DNA from: Chloroflexota bacterium
GTDB taxonomy: Bacteria > Chloroflexota > Anaerolineae > Aggregatilineales > Phototrophicaceae
Length of the DNA stretch: 64,000 nucleotides
Reading direction: 5' to 3'
Assembly: GCA_026708115.1 (NCBI GenBank)
Contig: JAPOVL010000013.1
Location: forward strand, 1 to 64,000
A model generated the notes under the pieces. The model saw only the letters and a program-made list of their open reading frames with translations. It searched no databases and had not been told where the DNA came from. The translations under genes were made by a program, and so were the position numbers. This document shows positions 42,750-52,210 of this stretch, one piece after another; position 1 is the first letter of the stretch; each line of letters opens with the position of its first letter.

Positions 42750-45590
42750 ATGCCAACTCACGCGCAAATCCACGACCTTCTCCACGACCTCCACTCCCGC
42801 CTGGGACCCGAACAAGCCGTCGCCGACCAGATGACCCGCGTCCTCTACAGCACCGACGCCAGCAATTACCAGGTCATGCCCCTGGCGGTGACCTTCCCGC
42901 GCGATGCCGATGATGTGGTCGCCGTGCACGAGATCGCGCGCAAATATGGCCTGCCCGTCCTGCCGCGCGGCGGCGGCAGCGCCCTGGCCGGGCAAGCCGT
43001 CGGCGAAGCCATCATCATGGATTTCACCCGTCACATGCGCCGCGTGCGGGGCGTCAATGGCGAGGCGCGCACGGTCGATGTCGAGCCCGGCTTGATCCTG
43101 GGCAGTCTCAATGCGCAGCTGGCGCCGCTGGGCTTGATGTTCGGCCCCGACCCGGCCAGCGCCGAACGCGCCGCCATCGGCGGCGTCATCGGCAATAACG
43201 CCACCGGCGCGCACAGCATCCGTTATGGCATGACCGCCGATCATGTCGCTCGGCTGCAAGTGGTGCTGGCCAATGGCGATCTGGTCTGGCTGGACCAAGC
43301 GACCGACGACCTCAATCGGATCCGCTCTACAGTAGGCGACCTCGTGACCGAGCACAGCGCGCGGATCGCGGCGCGCTATCCCCGGACCTGGCGCACCGTC
43401 GCCGGTTACGCGCTGGACAAGATTGACCCGGCCGACGTCAATCTCAACTGGCTGCTTTGTGGTTCGGAGGGCACGCTGGCGACGGTCGTTCGCGCCGAAT
43501 TGCGCCTGGTCCAATCCCCCAAAATCGAAAACAAGCGCCTGGCCCTGGTTCACTTCGATAGCTTGCGCGCCTCGCTGGAAGCCACGCCGCGCATCCTGGA
43601 ACTGGAGCCGAGCGCGATCGAATTGATGGACAAATTCCTGCTGGACAAGACGCGGGCCGCCGCTGGCTATCGCGATCGCCTGACCTTTGTCGATGGCGAT
43701 CCAGCGGCGATCCTGGTCGTGGAATTCGTCGGAACGGAAAGCGAACTTGGCGCGAAGATCGCCGATCTGAAAGCGCATTTGACGCGGCTTGCTTATCGCG
43801 GTGCGGTCACCGTAGCGGCCACCCCCGCGCGGCAAAATGACGTGTGGACGGTGCGCAAAGCCGGTCTCGGCTTGATGATGAGCGAACGGGGCGCCGCCAA
43901 ACCGATTTCCTTTATCGAGGATGCGGCGGTGCCGGTGGAGAGTCTGGCGGATTATATCTCCGATGTCGAGCGCATCATCTACGACAACGATACCACCTAC
44001 GCCATTTATGCCCATGCCAGCGCCGGCTGCCTGCATATTCGCCCGCTGATTGACCTGCGAACGCTCAAGGGGCGGGATCAGTATCGCAGCATCGCCGACG
44101 CGGTGGCGGCCACGGTCAAGAAGTATCAGGGCAGCATCACCGGCGAGCACGGTCAAGGTCTTGTGCGCGGCGAATTCAGCGAGTATCTCTTCGGCGCGGA
44201 ACTGATGGACGCCTTTCGTCAGGTCAAGCGCGCCTTTGACCCCGACAACATGATGAACCCGGGCAAGATCATCGATTCGCCGCCTATGGACAGCGCCGAG
44301 TTGCTGCGCTATTCGCCCGATTACCAGGTGATCGACCTGCCGACGCGCTTTGACTGGTCTGCAGACCAAGGTTTTGCCGGCGCCGTCGAGATGTGCAATG
44401 GGGCGGGCGTCTGCCGCAAGGAAGGCGTCGGTACCATGTGCCCCTCCTATCAAGCGACCCTCGACGAGGCGCATTCCACCCGCGGCCGCGCCAATGCCCT
44501 GCGCGCCGCCATCAGCGGCGCGCTGCCCGACGACCTGGGCAATGCCGCGCTCAAAGAGGTCTTTGACCTCTGCTTGTCCTGCAAAGCCTGCGCCAGCGAA
44601 TGTCCGTCGGCTGTCGATGTCGCCAAACTGAAATCGGAATTCCTGGCCGCCTGGCACGACAAGCACGGCGTTCCGCTCGCGACAAAAGTTTTTGGCAACA
44701 TCCATCGCGTCAATCGGCTTGCCGGCCGGTTGCCCGGGATAAGCAACTTCATGCTCAATCACCCGCTTGGCAAGCGCGGCGCCGCGCTGCTGGGATTGCC
44801 CGCTGAACGTCCCCTGCCGCAATATGCCGAACGTCCTTTTTCCGCTGAGTCTTATCCCCAGCACGATGCACCGGACGCTATCTTGATCGTCGATACCTTC
44901 ACCGAATGGAACCATCCCGAAATTGGGGAGGCGGTGATGGAACTGGGGAGGCGCCTCGGACTGCGTATCAACGCGCTGCCCTTGCCGGGGCAAGGCTGCT
45001 GCGGTCGACCGGCCATCAGCAAGGGCTTGCTGGATGATGCCCAAGCGATGGCGCAGGCCAATGTGCTCGGCTTGTACCGGCAGGGCACGGATGCGCCTTA
45101 CATTTTCATCGAGCCTAGTTGCCTCAGCGCCTTCACCGACGATTATTTGACCCTGGTCGATCCCGGCATGCAGCCGGCGGCGCAGTCACTGGCGGCGCGC
45201 TGCCACAGCGTCGAGCAGTTCTTCGCGGAGAAGCTGGCTTGCGGCGCGGAGGCCCTCGTTTGGCGGGCGGAATCGCGGCGGATATTATTACATGGACACT
45301 GTCACCAGAAGGCGCTCTGGGGAACCGCGGATGCGCTCAAGTTGCTGGGATCCATCCCGGGCGCCGAGGTCGAAGAGATGAACACCGGCTGCTGTGGCCT
45401 GGCGGGCAGTTTCGGCTATGAGCACTATGAATTGAGCATGAAGATCGCCGAGGATCGCCTGTTGCCGACCATCCGCGATAATCCCGATGCCCTCATTGCT
45501 GCGCCCGGCACGTCTTGCCGAGCGCAGATCCACGACGCCGGTTATGCGGCCCGGCACCCGATTGAGGTTGTGCTGGACGCGCTAAACTGA
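42750..45590 (+). CDS. FAD-binding and 4Fe-4S oxidoreductase (D-lactate / D-2-hydroxyglutarate dehydrogenase type)
   Basis: 947 residues joining an FAD-binding PCMH domain (N-terminal, RGGGSALAGQAVGEAIIMDF), a FAD-linked C-terminal domain to about residue 520, a ferredoxin-like cluster site (LCLSCKACASECP) near 615, and two CCG domains (GQGCCGRPAIS and NTGCCGLAGSFGYE) in the last third. Such three-part proteins oxidise D-2-hydroxyacids and pass electrons to the membrane chain. The single-polypeptide fusion is seen in the FAD/Fe-S D-lactate dehydrogenases (family knowledge). A minus-10-like TACAAT lies ten bases before the ATG. Substrate not certain. Confidence 0.92.
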   Translation: MPTHAQIHDLLHDLHSRLGPEQAVADQMTRVLYSTDASNYQVMPLAVTFPRDADDVVAVHEIARKYGLPVLPRGGGSALAGQAVGEAIIMDFTRHMRRVRGVNGEARTVDVEPGLILGSLNAQLAPLGLMFGPDPASAERAAIGGVIGNNATGAHSIRYGMTADHVARLQVVLANGDLVWLDQATDDLNRIRSTVGDLVTEHSARIAARYPRTWRTVAGYALDKIDPADVNLNWLLCGSEGTLATVVRAELRLVQSPKIENKRLALVHFDSLRASLEATPRILELEPSAIELMDKFLLDKTRAAAGYRDRLTFVDGDPAAILVVEFVGTESELGAKIADLKAHLTRLAYRGAVTVAATPARQNDVWTVRKAGLGLMMSERGAAKPISFIEDAAVPVESLADYISDVERIIYDNDTTYAIYAHASAGCLHIRPLIDLRTLKGRDQYRSIADAVAATVKKYQGSITGEHGQGLVRGEFSEYLFGAELMDAFRQVKRAFDPDNMMNPGKIIDSPPMDSAELLRYSPDYQVIDLPTRFDWSADQGFAGAVEMCNGAGVCRKEGVGTMCPSYQATLDEAHSTRGRANALRAAISGALPDDLGNAALKEVFDLCLSCKACASECPSAVDVAKLKSEFLAAWHDKHGVPLATKVFGNIHRVNRLAGRLPGISNFMLNHPLGKRGAALLGLPAERPLPQYAERPFSAESYPQHDAPDAILIVDTFTEWNHPEIGEAVMELGRRLGLRINALPLPGQGCCGRPAISKGLLDDAQAMAQANVLGLYRQGTDAPYIFIEPSCLSAFTDDYLTLVDPGMQPAAQSLAARCHSVEQFFAEKLACGAEALVWRAESRRILLHGHCHQKALWGTADALKLLGSIPGAEVEEMNTGCCGLAGSFGYEHYELSMKIAEDRLLPTIRDNPDALIAAPGTSCRAQIHDAGYAARHPIEVVLDALN

Positions 45591-45602
45591 TATCACTTGC
45601 CG

Positions 45603-47156
45603 TCAGTCGCCGACCGATGGCATCCCCGACAGCACTGGCAAACCGCTGTAGTTGGCTTCGCTGGTCTCGTCAAACAGCGCTCCCAGTGAAAGATCCGCCC
45701 AGGCAGCAATCCGCTCAATATCGAGACCCAGCTTTTCCGCTACGCCCCGCCCATAAGCCGGGTCGGCGCGGTAAAAATGTACGATCTGCCGCGCAGCAAT
45801 GCGTTCCGGCACCCCGTCCATCGCTTCCGCGATGTTGCTGAATAGCTGCGCTTGCTGCGTACTATTCATCAAGCGGAACAAATTGCCCGGCTGCCTATAA
45901 TCGTCGTTGCCATCGCGGTGGTCGTAGCGGTCAGCGTCTCCCGACACTTTCAGCGGCGGCTCGTTGTAGCGGGAGTCTTCGACCGGTCCCCCCATGCTAT
46001 TCGGCTCATAGTTGACCGCCCCGCCGGAGTTGCTGTCAAAGCGCAGCTTGCCATCCCGGTGGTAGGTGTGAACCGGGCACTGCGGTTTATTGGCCGGCAG
46101 TCCAGCATAATTCACGCCAATCCGATAGCGATGGGCGTCGGCGTAAGACATAATCCGCGCCTGGAGCATTTTGTCCGGCGAAAAACTGATGCCCGGCACG
46201 ATATTCGATGGCTCGAAGGCCGCTTGCTCAATATCGGCAAAATAATTCTCCGGGTTGCGGTTGAGTTCCATGATGCCGGTTTCAATCAGAGGATAGTCGC
46301 CATGGGGCCAGACTTTCGTCAGGTCGAAGGGGTTGACATGGTAGCTTGCGGCGTCTTCTTCCGGCATCACCTGAACGCAGACGCGCCACTTGGGATAATC
46401 GCTGCTTTCAATGGCTTCGTAGAGATCGCGCTGGGAACTCTCGCGGTCTTGCCCGACAATTTCCGCCGCTTGCGCGTTGGTCCAGGTCTTGATGCCCTGC
46501 ATGGTTTTGAAATGGAACTTGATCCAGAAGCGCTCATCGTCGGCATTGATAAAACTGTAGGTGTGGCTGCTGTAGCCGTTGACATACCGGTAACTTTGCG
46601 GCAGCCCGCGGTCGCTCATCAGAATCGTGACCTGGTGCAGGCTTTCCGGCGAAAGCGACCAGAAATCCCACATGGACGTGTTTGAACGCATATTGGTCTT
46701 GGGATCGCGCTTCTGCGTATGTATGAAGTCGCCGAATTTGTAAGGGTCGCGCACGAAGAAGACCGGGGTATTGTTGCCGACCATATCCCAATTGCCTTCG
46801 TCGGTGTAAAACTTCACCGCGAAACCCCGCACATCGCGTTCCGCATCCGCCGCGCCACGCTCGCCCGCTACGGTGGAGAAACGGACGAGGCAGTCCGTCG
46901 TCTTGCCGACGCGAGAGAAAATACTCGCCTTCGTAAAGCGTGTGACATCGTCCGTAACAGTGAATGTCCCGTAGGCGCCAGAGCCTTTTGCATGCACCAC
47001 CCGTTCCGGCACTCGCTCTCGGTTAAATGTCGCCATTTTCTCCAAAAGCTGGAAGTCTTGCATGAGAAGCGGTCCGCGCGGACCGGCCGTCAATGAGTTT
47101 TGGTTGTCACCTATTGGATTGCCATGGGCGGTTGTCAATTGCTTGCGGTCAGCCAT
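45603..47156 (-). CDS. Monofunctional haem catalase
   Basis: 517-residue small-subunit catalase. His55 in [11 protein letters not shown] and the Asn in [12 protein letters not shown] are the distal pair; the haem-ligand Tyr lies in [15 protein letters not shown]. The ATG at 47156 follows AGGTGAG; a GTG four codons upstream is less likely. It breaks down hydrogen peroxide, in the cytoplasm. It stands convergent with the FAD dehydrogenase, 12 bp apart. Confidence 0.96.
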   Translation of the reverse strand: MADRKQLTTAHGNPIGDNQNSLTAGPRGPLLMQDFQLLEKMATFNRERVPERVVHAKGSGAYGTFTVTDDVTRFTKASIFSRVGKTTDCLVRFSTVAGERGAADAERDVRGFAVKFYTDEGNWDMVGNNTPVFFVRDPYKFGDFIHTQKRDPKTNMRSNTSMWDFWSLSPESLHQVTILMSDRGLPQSYRYVNGYSSHTYSFINADDERFWIKFHFKTMQGIKTWTNAQAAEIVGQDRESSQRDLYEAIESSDYPKWRVCVQVMPEEDAASYHVNPFDLTKVWPHGDYPLIETGIMELNRNPENYFADIEQAAFEPSNIVPGISFSPDKMLQARIMSYADAHRYRIGVNYAGLPANKPQCPVHTYHRDGKLRFDSNSGGAVNYEPNSMGGPVEDSRYNEPPLKVSGDADRYDHRDGNDDYRQPGNLFRLMNSTQQAQLFSNIAEAMDGVPERIAARQIVHFYRADPAYGRGVAEKLGLDIERIAAWADLSLGALFDETSEANYSGLPVLSGMPSVGD

Positions 47157-47357
47157 GCTTAATCTCACCTTTCCTTAATAGCCTTGTCTGGGCAGTCAGT
47201 ATGTTCAATATATATTATACGGATAACGAAACGCTTCCGTCAACGCAATTGGACGAGCCTTGCTCTTCACCTCGCCGCCGAGAACGGTCACTGGACTATC
47301 CTTCTGTTTGTGGCACACTATGCTTGTTCCCAGACGCTTTGAAGGGCCGTATCGTCT

Positions 47358-47921
47358 ATGCCGAATTTCAAGCTGACCGAAATCAAGTCGCTGGGCGAGT
47401 TCCTGAATCTGCGCCATATTCGACTTGAGCGAGAGCAGCGCCGCTTCAGCAGGAATCTGATCATCACGTTTTTGCAGACACGTCATCCGGCGGTGACCTC
47501 GTACCGCATTGATGCCGACGGCGAGGCGATCGGTTATGTCATGTTGATCCACGCCGAGAATCCGACGCAGTGGATCATCGAGCGTTTGACAATTGACCGC
47601 GATCAACAGCGCAAGGGATATGGCTACGCGATTGTTGACCATCTGATTGACATGGTGCACGATTTTGAAAACAGCGAGATGGTCATCGCTCGTTACGAGC
47701 CGGACAACGAGCCCGCCCGCCGCCTCTTCGAACGCTTGAACTTCGAGCAACAAGAGAAGATGTTTCGCGGGCGTCATATCGCGATTCTGGAATTCGAGTT
47801 TGAAGAAGTTGAGGACGATCCGGATACGGATGAAGATGAAGACGAAGACTTGCAGCCAGAAGAACCAGAAGAACCGAAAGACGACAAAGATGACGAAGAC
47901 GATGAACCTGTCTCGTCTTGA
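47358..47921 (+). CDS. GNAT-family N-acetyltransferase with an acidic tail
   Basis: 187 residues. The acetyl-CoA loop is LTIDRDQQRKGYGYAIVDHL, with the R/Q-x-x-G-x-G/A pattern, and the domain ends with ARRLFERLNFEQ. About 45 C-terminal residues are nearly all D and E (DEDEDEDLQPEEPEEPKDDK), probably disordered. The acceptor is unknown. It is 33 bp upstream of the DUF58 gene, perhaps in one transcript. Confidence 0.85.
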   Translation: MPNFKLTEIKSLGEFLNLRHIRLEREQRRFSRNLIITFLQTRHPAVTSYRIDADGEAIGYVMLIHAENPTQWIIERLTIDRDQQRKGYGYAIVDHLIDMVHDFENSEMVIARYEPDNEPARRLFERLNFEQQEKMFRGRHIAILEFEFEEVEDDPDTDEDEDEDLQPEEPEEPKDDKDDEDDEPVSS

Positions 47922-47954
47922 CTAGCGTGTCCCGCTTAAACTGTCGAGCCTAAT

Positions 47955-48869
47955 ATGTCCGAACAGCCGGCTGCCGCCCAGACCCTTTTGACCGAATCGA
48001 TTCGCCGCCGCCTCGAACCTTTGATGCTGGTCGCCCGCAAGGTGCGCGTGGGCGCGATGAAAGGCGACCGCCGCTCCATCAAGCGCGGCAACAGCATCGA
48101 ATTCGCCGATTACCGCAACTATGTGCCGGGCGATGACCTGCGTCAACTCGACTGGAATATCTACGCCCGGCTGGAGCGCCCTTTTATCAAGCTGCTGGAA
48201 GACGAAGAAGACCTGACGGCGCATTTGATCCTCGACGCCTCCGCCAGTATGGATTTTCCGCCCGAGGGCGAAGCCGATCAAAAGAAGCTGCTTTACGCCA
48301 AGCGCATCTTTGCCGGGCTGGCCTATCTGTCATTGACCAGCAACGATCGTCTGATTCTCACCGCGGTCAACGATGGCGGCAACGCCACCTTTGGTCCCGT
48401 GCGCGGCCGCGGCCGCGGCATCGCCATGCTGCGTTTCATACAAGACCTCGACGTGGCGGGCATCACCGATCTGAATATCATGCTAGGCGATTACGCGCGG
48501 CGGGCGCGGCGTCCGGGCCTGGCGCTGATAATCAGCGATATGTTCTCGCCCACGGGTTATGTCGATGGATTAAACGCCCTGCTCAGCCGCGGGCACGAGG
48601 TGGCCTTCCTGCATGTGCTCGCGCCGGAAGAGATCACGCCGCCGCTGGTCGGCGATCTGCGCTTGATCGATGTGGAAACGGGTCAAGCCCAGGAAGTCAC
48701 GGTCGACGCGACCATGCGCGGCATCTATCAGCAGCGCTTGAGCGCCTGGCGCGACGAAATCCGCGACGAATGCCTGCGCCGCGGCGCATATTATTTTCCG
48801 CTGGTGACGGACGCGCCCTGGGAACGGGTGATTCTCTCCGATATGCGGCGGGCGGGGCTGGTTAAGTAG
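47955..48869 (+). CDS. DUF58 domain protein
   Basis: 304 residues. The signature KRGNSIEFADYRNYVPGDDL and the vWA-like start LILDASASMDFPP place it in DUF58, proteins usually found with MoxR ATPases and exported or membrane vWA proteins. No MoxR gene is adjacent. The end RRGAYYFPLVTDAPWE is duplicated as a decayed copy at about 49570-49733. It overlaps the convergent DUF2442 gene by 8 bp. Confidence 0.9.
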   Translation: MSEQPAAAQTLLTESIRRRLEPLMLVARKVRVGAMKGDRRSIKRGNSIEFADYRNYVPGDDLRQLDWNIYARLERPFIKLLEDEEDLTAHLILDASASMDFPPEGEADQKKLLYAKRIFAGLAYLSLTSNDRLILTAVNDGGNATFGPVRGRGRGIAMLRFIQDLDVAGITDLNIMLGDYARRARRPGLALIISDMFSPTGYVDGLNALLSRGHEVAFLHVLAPEEITPPLVGDLRLIDVETGQAQEVTVDATMRGIYQQRLSAWRDEIRDECLRRGAYYFPLVTDAPWERVILSDMRRAGLVK

Positions 48870-49203
48870 ACGGTTCCTTCGCCTTGCGCTCGGCGATTAG
48901 CTTCCTCAGATATTCTTTATACTCTTTTCTTGTCTCGAGATAGAGACCCGACAACATAGCCGTCAAGTCAATGCCGTCGTCGATTTCTTCCCAATACACT
49001 GTGCTACTGCCGAGCTGGTAGTTTTGACGCTCTTCGACGGTTGCCGCCTCCAGCAAGGGGAAAAAATGCAGAGGAACGCCGATTATCCTGCCATCCGCCA
49101 AATCAATCATGGCGTGCGTATCGGTAAATGTTACACGCTGCGGTTCGTTGCGTGTATCGTGTATGACTGGCTTAATGTATATATTGCTGTCTCTTCTCGT
49201 CAT
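48862..49203 (-). CDS. DUF2442 protein, copy 1 (toxin-antitoxin-like module)
   Basis: 113 residues with the family core DTHAMIDLADGRIIGVPLHF and a YQLGSSTVYWEEIDDGIDLT end. It starts 2 bases after the DUF4160 stop, in one transcript. The two families are commonly adjacent and have been proposed as a toxin-antitoxin type pair (family knowledge, weakly tested). The gene end overlaps DUF58 by 8 bp. A copy lies at 49726-50028. Confidence 0.88.
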   Translation of the reverse strand: MTRRDSNIYIKPVIHDTRNEPQRVTFTDTHAMIDLADGRIIGVPLHFFPLLEAATVEERQNYQLGSSTVYWEEIDDGIDLTAMLSGLYLETRKEYKEYLRKLIAERKAKEPST

Positions 49204-49205
49204 CC

Positions 49206-49460
49206 TTAATCTCGTCTTTCACCCTTTTCATGAATGTCGTTCCATTTCTCGAGCAGCAATTTTCTGTTTTCAGTTACCAACTTACGAATCTGTCGAATTT
49301 CTCTCGTATTGTATCCACGATTATTCTTGACCTCAAATGTGTTCAAGTCTATTTCCAGCTCCTTCTCCCCCTTCCACACGTGCGCATGCGCTGGAGGATG
49401 ATCGTTTGTATGAATGCGAACATCATAACCATGCCGCTGCCTGTATAGAACTGTGACCAT
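49206..49460 (-). CDS. DUF4160 protein, copy 1 (toxin-antitoxin-like module)
   Basis: 84 residues: MVTVLYRQRHGYDVRIHTND, HPPAHAHVWKGEKELEIDLN and a basic helical end. This is the usual full length for DUF4160. It is first in the module; its promoter lies so close that the transcript should begin at or next to the ATG. Function of the family is not established; the partner DUF2442 follows. Confidence 0.88.
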   Translation of the reverse strand: MVTVLYRQRHGYDVRIHTNDHPPAHAHVWKGEKELEIDLNTFEVKNNRGYNTREIRQIRKLVTENRKLLLEKWNDIHEKGERRD

Positions 49461-49467
49461 GATTCCT

Positions 49468-49495
49468 AGTATACAAACCCCATTAACACTGTCAA
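49468..49495 (-). promoter_or_regulatory. Promoter of DUF4160 copy 1; probably leaderless
   Basis: Minus-strand TTGACA (49490-49495), 16-bp spacer, TATACT (49468-49473). Only seven bases separate the -10 box from the ATG at 49460. Confidence 0.7.
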
Positions 49496-49569
49496 CAGTA
49501 GCGGAAATCTCACGTCGCTATCGAATTCCCCATCTAGCGCCAAAAGGTGCACGGTGACAAAGTACGCCG

Positions 49570-49733
49570 CGTCCAAGCGGCGATCAATGACCGACTTCAC
49601 GATCTCATTCGCTTGGCTGCCGGGCGTGAAGAAATTCGCGACCATTGCCTGCGGCGCGGCGCCTGTTATTTTCCGCTGCTGACTGACGCGCCCTTGTCGC
49701 TCGGATATGCGGCGGGCGGGTTTGCTTATGTAG
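49570..49733 (+). pseudogene. Decayed copy of the DUF58 gene end
   Basis: EEIRDHCLRRGACYFPLLTD followed by APLSLGYAAGGFAYV and TAG corresponds to the last part of DUF58 (DEIRDECLRRGAYYFPLVTD, then APWERVILSDMRRAGLVK). The nucleotide match includes gatatgcggcgggcggg. It has no gene start. Its end overlaps the second DUF2442 gene exactly as in the first copy. The left border is approximate. Confidence 0.8.
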
Positions 49734-50028
49734 TGGCGGCGCTCGCTGGCTCAGCCGCGTCTTCGGGGCGGGGCATGTCGTTAATGTACAAGCCGGTGAG
49801 CATGGCGACCATGTCGATGCCTTCGTCCAAATCTTCCCAGTCGACAGTAAAGTAATTGAGTTGGTAATTGCGCCGCTGGGCGTCGCTGGCGATTTGCAGC
49901 CAAGGGAAGAAGTAAAGCGGCAAACCAAGATTGCGCCCGTCTGCCATATCGATGATCACGCGGGAGTCTGTGAAGCGCACTGCCTGCGGGGAACAACGAT
50001 CATCATTTACAAAGGGTATCTCTTTCAT
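49726..50028 (-). CDS. DUF2442 protein, copy 2
   Basis: 100 residues; FTDSRVIIDMADGRNLGLPL and YQLNYFTVDWEDLDEGIDMV match copy 1. The ATG at 50028 (MKEIPFVNDD) is chosen; a TTG at 50037 is possible. Its start lies inside the DUF4160 copy-2 gene, an overlap of 26 bases, unlike the 2-base gap in copy 1. It may still be functional. Confidence 0.85.
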   Translation of the reverse strand: MKEIPFVNDDRCSPQAVRFTDSRVIIDMADGRNLGLPLYFFPWLQIASDAQRRNYQLNYFTVDWEDLDEGIDMVAMLTGLYINDMPRPEDAAEPASAATT

Positions 50029-50221
50029 ATCGAGCAATCCTTCTCACCTTCCCGCTTTCTCGACTGTGAAAGGCATGACTGGTCGAAATAACATCCATCG
50101 ACTCCAAGTCTGTTTTCACTTGTTTTCCGCCTTTCCAGACCTGTACATGCGGTGGATCGTGATCGTCCGGATAATTTCTGACGTCGTATCCATGCTGCCG
50201 CCGGTTCAAGATCGTGACCAT
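50003..50221 (-). CDS. DUF4160 protein, copy 2, C-terminally shortened
   Basis: 72 residues: MVTILNRRQHGYDVRNYPDD, HDPPHVQVWKGGKQVKTDLE, then it ends after RRIARYERDTLCK. Copy 1 has a longer C-terminal helix (RKLLLEKWNDIHEKGERRD). GGGAG precedes the ATG. Shortening has made the gene run into the DUF2442 start. Either it is a shorter functional form or an early pseudogene. Confidence 0.75.
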   Translation of the reverse strand: MVTILNRRQHGYDVRNYPDDHDPPHVQVWKGGKQVKTDLESMDVISTSHAFHSRESGKVRRIARYERDTLCK

Positions 50222-50238
50222 GGCTCCCGCATTCCGAA

Positions 50239-50266
50239 AATACACGTCAAGAAATTGCCGTGTCAA
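50239..50266 (-). promoter_or_regulatory. Candidate promoter of DUF4160 copy 2
   Basis: Minus-strand TTGACA (50261-50266), 16-bp spacer, TGTATT (50239-50244). The spacing equals that in copy 1 but here about 17 bases lie between the -10 box and the ATG, enough for the GGGAG site. Confidence 0.5.
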
Positions 50267-50303
50267 AGACCCGAAGCCCATATCACAGCACCGACGCGCA
50301 GGG

Positions 50304-51065
50304 CTACGTCGCCACCAAGCCGCCATCCAGCACCAGCGGGTGCCCCGTCACGAATGACGAGGCGTCCGAGCACAGCCAGACCACCGCCTGCGCGATTTCT
50401 GCCGGCGTGCCCAGCCTGCCCATCGGTATCGCCCGTTCCATAATCATCGCCAACGCCGGATTCAGCGCGATGCCGGCCTGTACCATTGCCGTGTCCGTAT
50501 AAGCCGGGCAGATGGCGTTGATGCGTATGCCGCGCTTGGCATAATCCAGCGCGGCCGAGCGCGTCAAGCCGACGACGGCGTGTTTGCTGGCGGTATAAGC
50601 GGCGGCTTTGGGCGCGCCGATCAAGCCGGCCACCGACGCAATATTGACGATCGCGCCCCGGCCCGCCGGCAGCATCTGTTCCAGTTCGGCTTTCATACAG
50701 TGCCAGACTCCCTTGAGATTAATGGCCAGCACCAGGTCGAACAGGTTGTCATCCGCTTCGTGCAAGCGCTGCTCGAATGAACCGGCGATGCCGGCATTGT
50801 TCACGGCGGCGTCCAGGCGCCCGAATCGCTCGACCGTCGCCGATACCATCGCTCGTACATCGTCGGCCCGCGTCACATCGCAAGGGACGAAGATGGCCTC
50901 GCCGCCGGCGTCGATGATCGCTTGGGCGGTCTCCTGGCCGCCTTGAGCATTGATATCCGAGGCGCAGACAGACGCCCCTTCCCGCGCCAAGGCGATGGCG
51001 CTTGCGCGACCGATGCCTGAGGCCGCGCCTGTCACCAGCGCGACCTTGTTTGCCATTTCTGTCAT
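50304..51065 (-). CDS. Short-chain dehydrogenase/reductase (SDR)
   Basis: 253-residue classical SDR: TGAASGIG near residue 13 (cofactor), NNAG near 87, and the catalytic Ser and YTASK near 150. DIN after the second strand favours NAD(H). The ATG at 51065 follows GAGG and removes an unsupported N-terminal extension. Diverges from the Rieske gene, so both may act on the same compound (inference). Confidence 0.93.
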   Translation of the reverse strand: MTEMANKVALVTGAASGIGRASAIALAREGASVCASDINAQGGQETAQAIIDAGGEAIFVPCDVTRADDVRAMVSATVERFGRLDAAVNNAGIAGSFEQRLHEADDNLFDLVLAINLKGVWHCMKAELEQMLPAGRGAIVNIASVAGLIGAPKAAAYTASKHAVVGLTRSAALDYAKRGIRINAICPAYTDTAMVQAGIALNPALAMIMERAIPMGRLGTPAEIAQAVVWLCSDASSFVTGHPLVLDGGLVAT

Positions 51066-51203
51066 GGTATTTTCCTCAAGTTCTCCCGTGACTGTTCCCC
51101 GGCAATGGTACACGAACTTTGCCGCGCGCGCGAAGCTAGCGGCGGCAACATCGCATCTATGCCCGCTGGACACGGTGGAACAATCTGCAAGCGCGCGATA
51201 TGT

Positions 51204-51209
51204 TATAAT
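51204..51209 (+). promoter_or_regulatory. -10 box (TATAAT) of the Rieske oxygenase gene
   Basis: Perfect TATAAT 32 bp before the ATG; no clear -35 box. Confidence 0.4.
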
Positions 51210-51241
51210 TGCCGCAAGTTCAAAGACTGGAAGATCTGCTC

Positions 51242-52210
51242 ATGATCGACGATCCGATTTTGCTGAACGATTGGCATGCCGTGCTCCCGGTCGCCGAGTT
51301 GGACGCGCGGAATAATGTCACTGGCGCGCGCCTTTTGGGCGAGGACATTGTCATCTGGCGCGCCGGCGATCAAATCCGGGCTTGGAAGGACTTGTGCGTG
51401 CATCGCGGTACGCGGCTCTCGCTCGGCGAGGTGCTGGAGGACAACACCTTGCAATGTCCTTATCACGGCTGGACCTACGACGCCGAGGGCAATTGCATCC
51501 GTATACCCGCCCACCCGGAGCAAAAGCCGCCTACTAAAGCCAGAACGATAACTTACCAGGCTGCTATCGCCTACGATATGGTCTGGGTCTGCCTGGGAGA
51601 ACCGGCCTATAAAATCCCGGCATTCGAGGAATGGGAAGACGAAAACTACCGCAAAATCCTTTGTGGCGCTTACGAATTTCAGGCGGCCGGACCGCGCATG
51701 GTCGAGAACTTTCTCGATGTCGCGCATTTCCCCTTCGTACACGAGAATATCCTGGGCACGCAGGAACGTCCCGAGATACCCGACTACGATGTCGTCAGCG
51801 ACGAGAACGGCATCACTGCCTCCGATATTCGCGTCTTCCAGCCCAATCCCGATGGTTCTCATATCCCCAATTGGGTCAGCTATACCTACAAGGTCTACCG
51901 CCCGCTGGTGGCCTACTTCCGCAAGGAAGCCGAGGAGAAATTCGCCATTTTGCTCATGGTCACGCCGATTGAAGAGCTCAGGTCGCTGATGTGGATGTGG
52001 ATGGTCATGACGCAAGACGACAGCAGCGACGAAATGCTGCGCGCCTTCCAGGACGAGATCGCCTACCAGGATTTGCCCATCGTGCAATCGCAGCGGCCCG
52101 AGTTGCTGCCGCTCGATTTGCAGTCGGAACTGCACTTGCGCAGTGACAAAACAGCCATCGCCTATCGACGTTGGCTCAACGAACTGGGCTTGAGCTTCGG
52201 CACCAGTTAA
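51242..52210 (+). CDS. Rieske non-haem iron oxygenase, alpha-type
   Basis: 322 residues. The Rieske cluster ligands are in CVHRGTRLS and CPYHGW; the mononuclear iron site ENFLDVAHFPFVHENILG has the D-x2-H-x4-H pattern. The enzyme should hydroxylate an aromatic, quaternary-amine or related substrate with electrons from a separate reductase, not present here. The start at 51242 follows GGAAG; a TTG at 51209 overlaps the promoter. Confidence 0.9.
   Translation: MIDDPILLNDWHAVLPVAELDARNNVTGARLLGEDIVIWRAGDQIRAWKDLCVHRGTRLSLGEVLEDNTLQCPYHGWTYDAEGNCIRIPAHPEQKPPTKARTITYQAAIAYDMVWVCLGEPAYKIPAFEEWEDENYRKILCGAYEFQAAGPRMVENFLDVAHFPFVHENILGTQERPEIPDYDVVSDENGITASDIRVFQPNPDGSHIPNWVSYTYKVYRPLVAYFRKEAEEKFAILLMVTPIEELRSLMWMWMVMTQDDSSDEMLRAFQDEIAYQDLPIVQSQRPELLPLDLQSELHLRSDKTAIAYRRWLNELGLSFGTS

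Noticed and set aside
42702..45044. A 780-codon open frame on the minus strand across the FAD/Fe-S dehydrogenase
   Set aside because: It is antisense to a gene with full family motifs, has no recognisable domain or ribosome site, and is expected from the high G+C third positions of the real gene.
47821..47920. Repetitive GA-rich stretch considered as a DNA repeat
   Set aside because: It is the acidic C-terminal tail of the GNAT gene in frame; codon repetition explains it.
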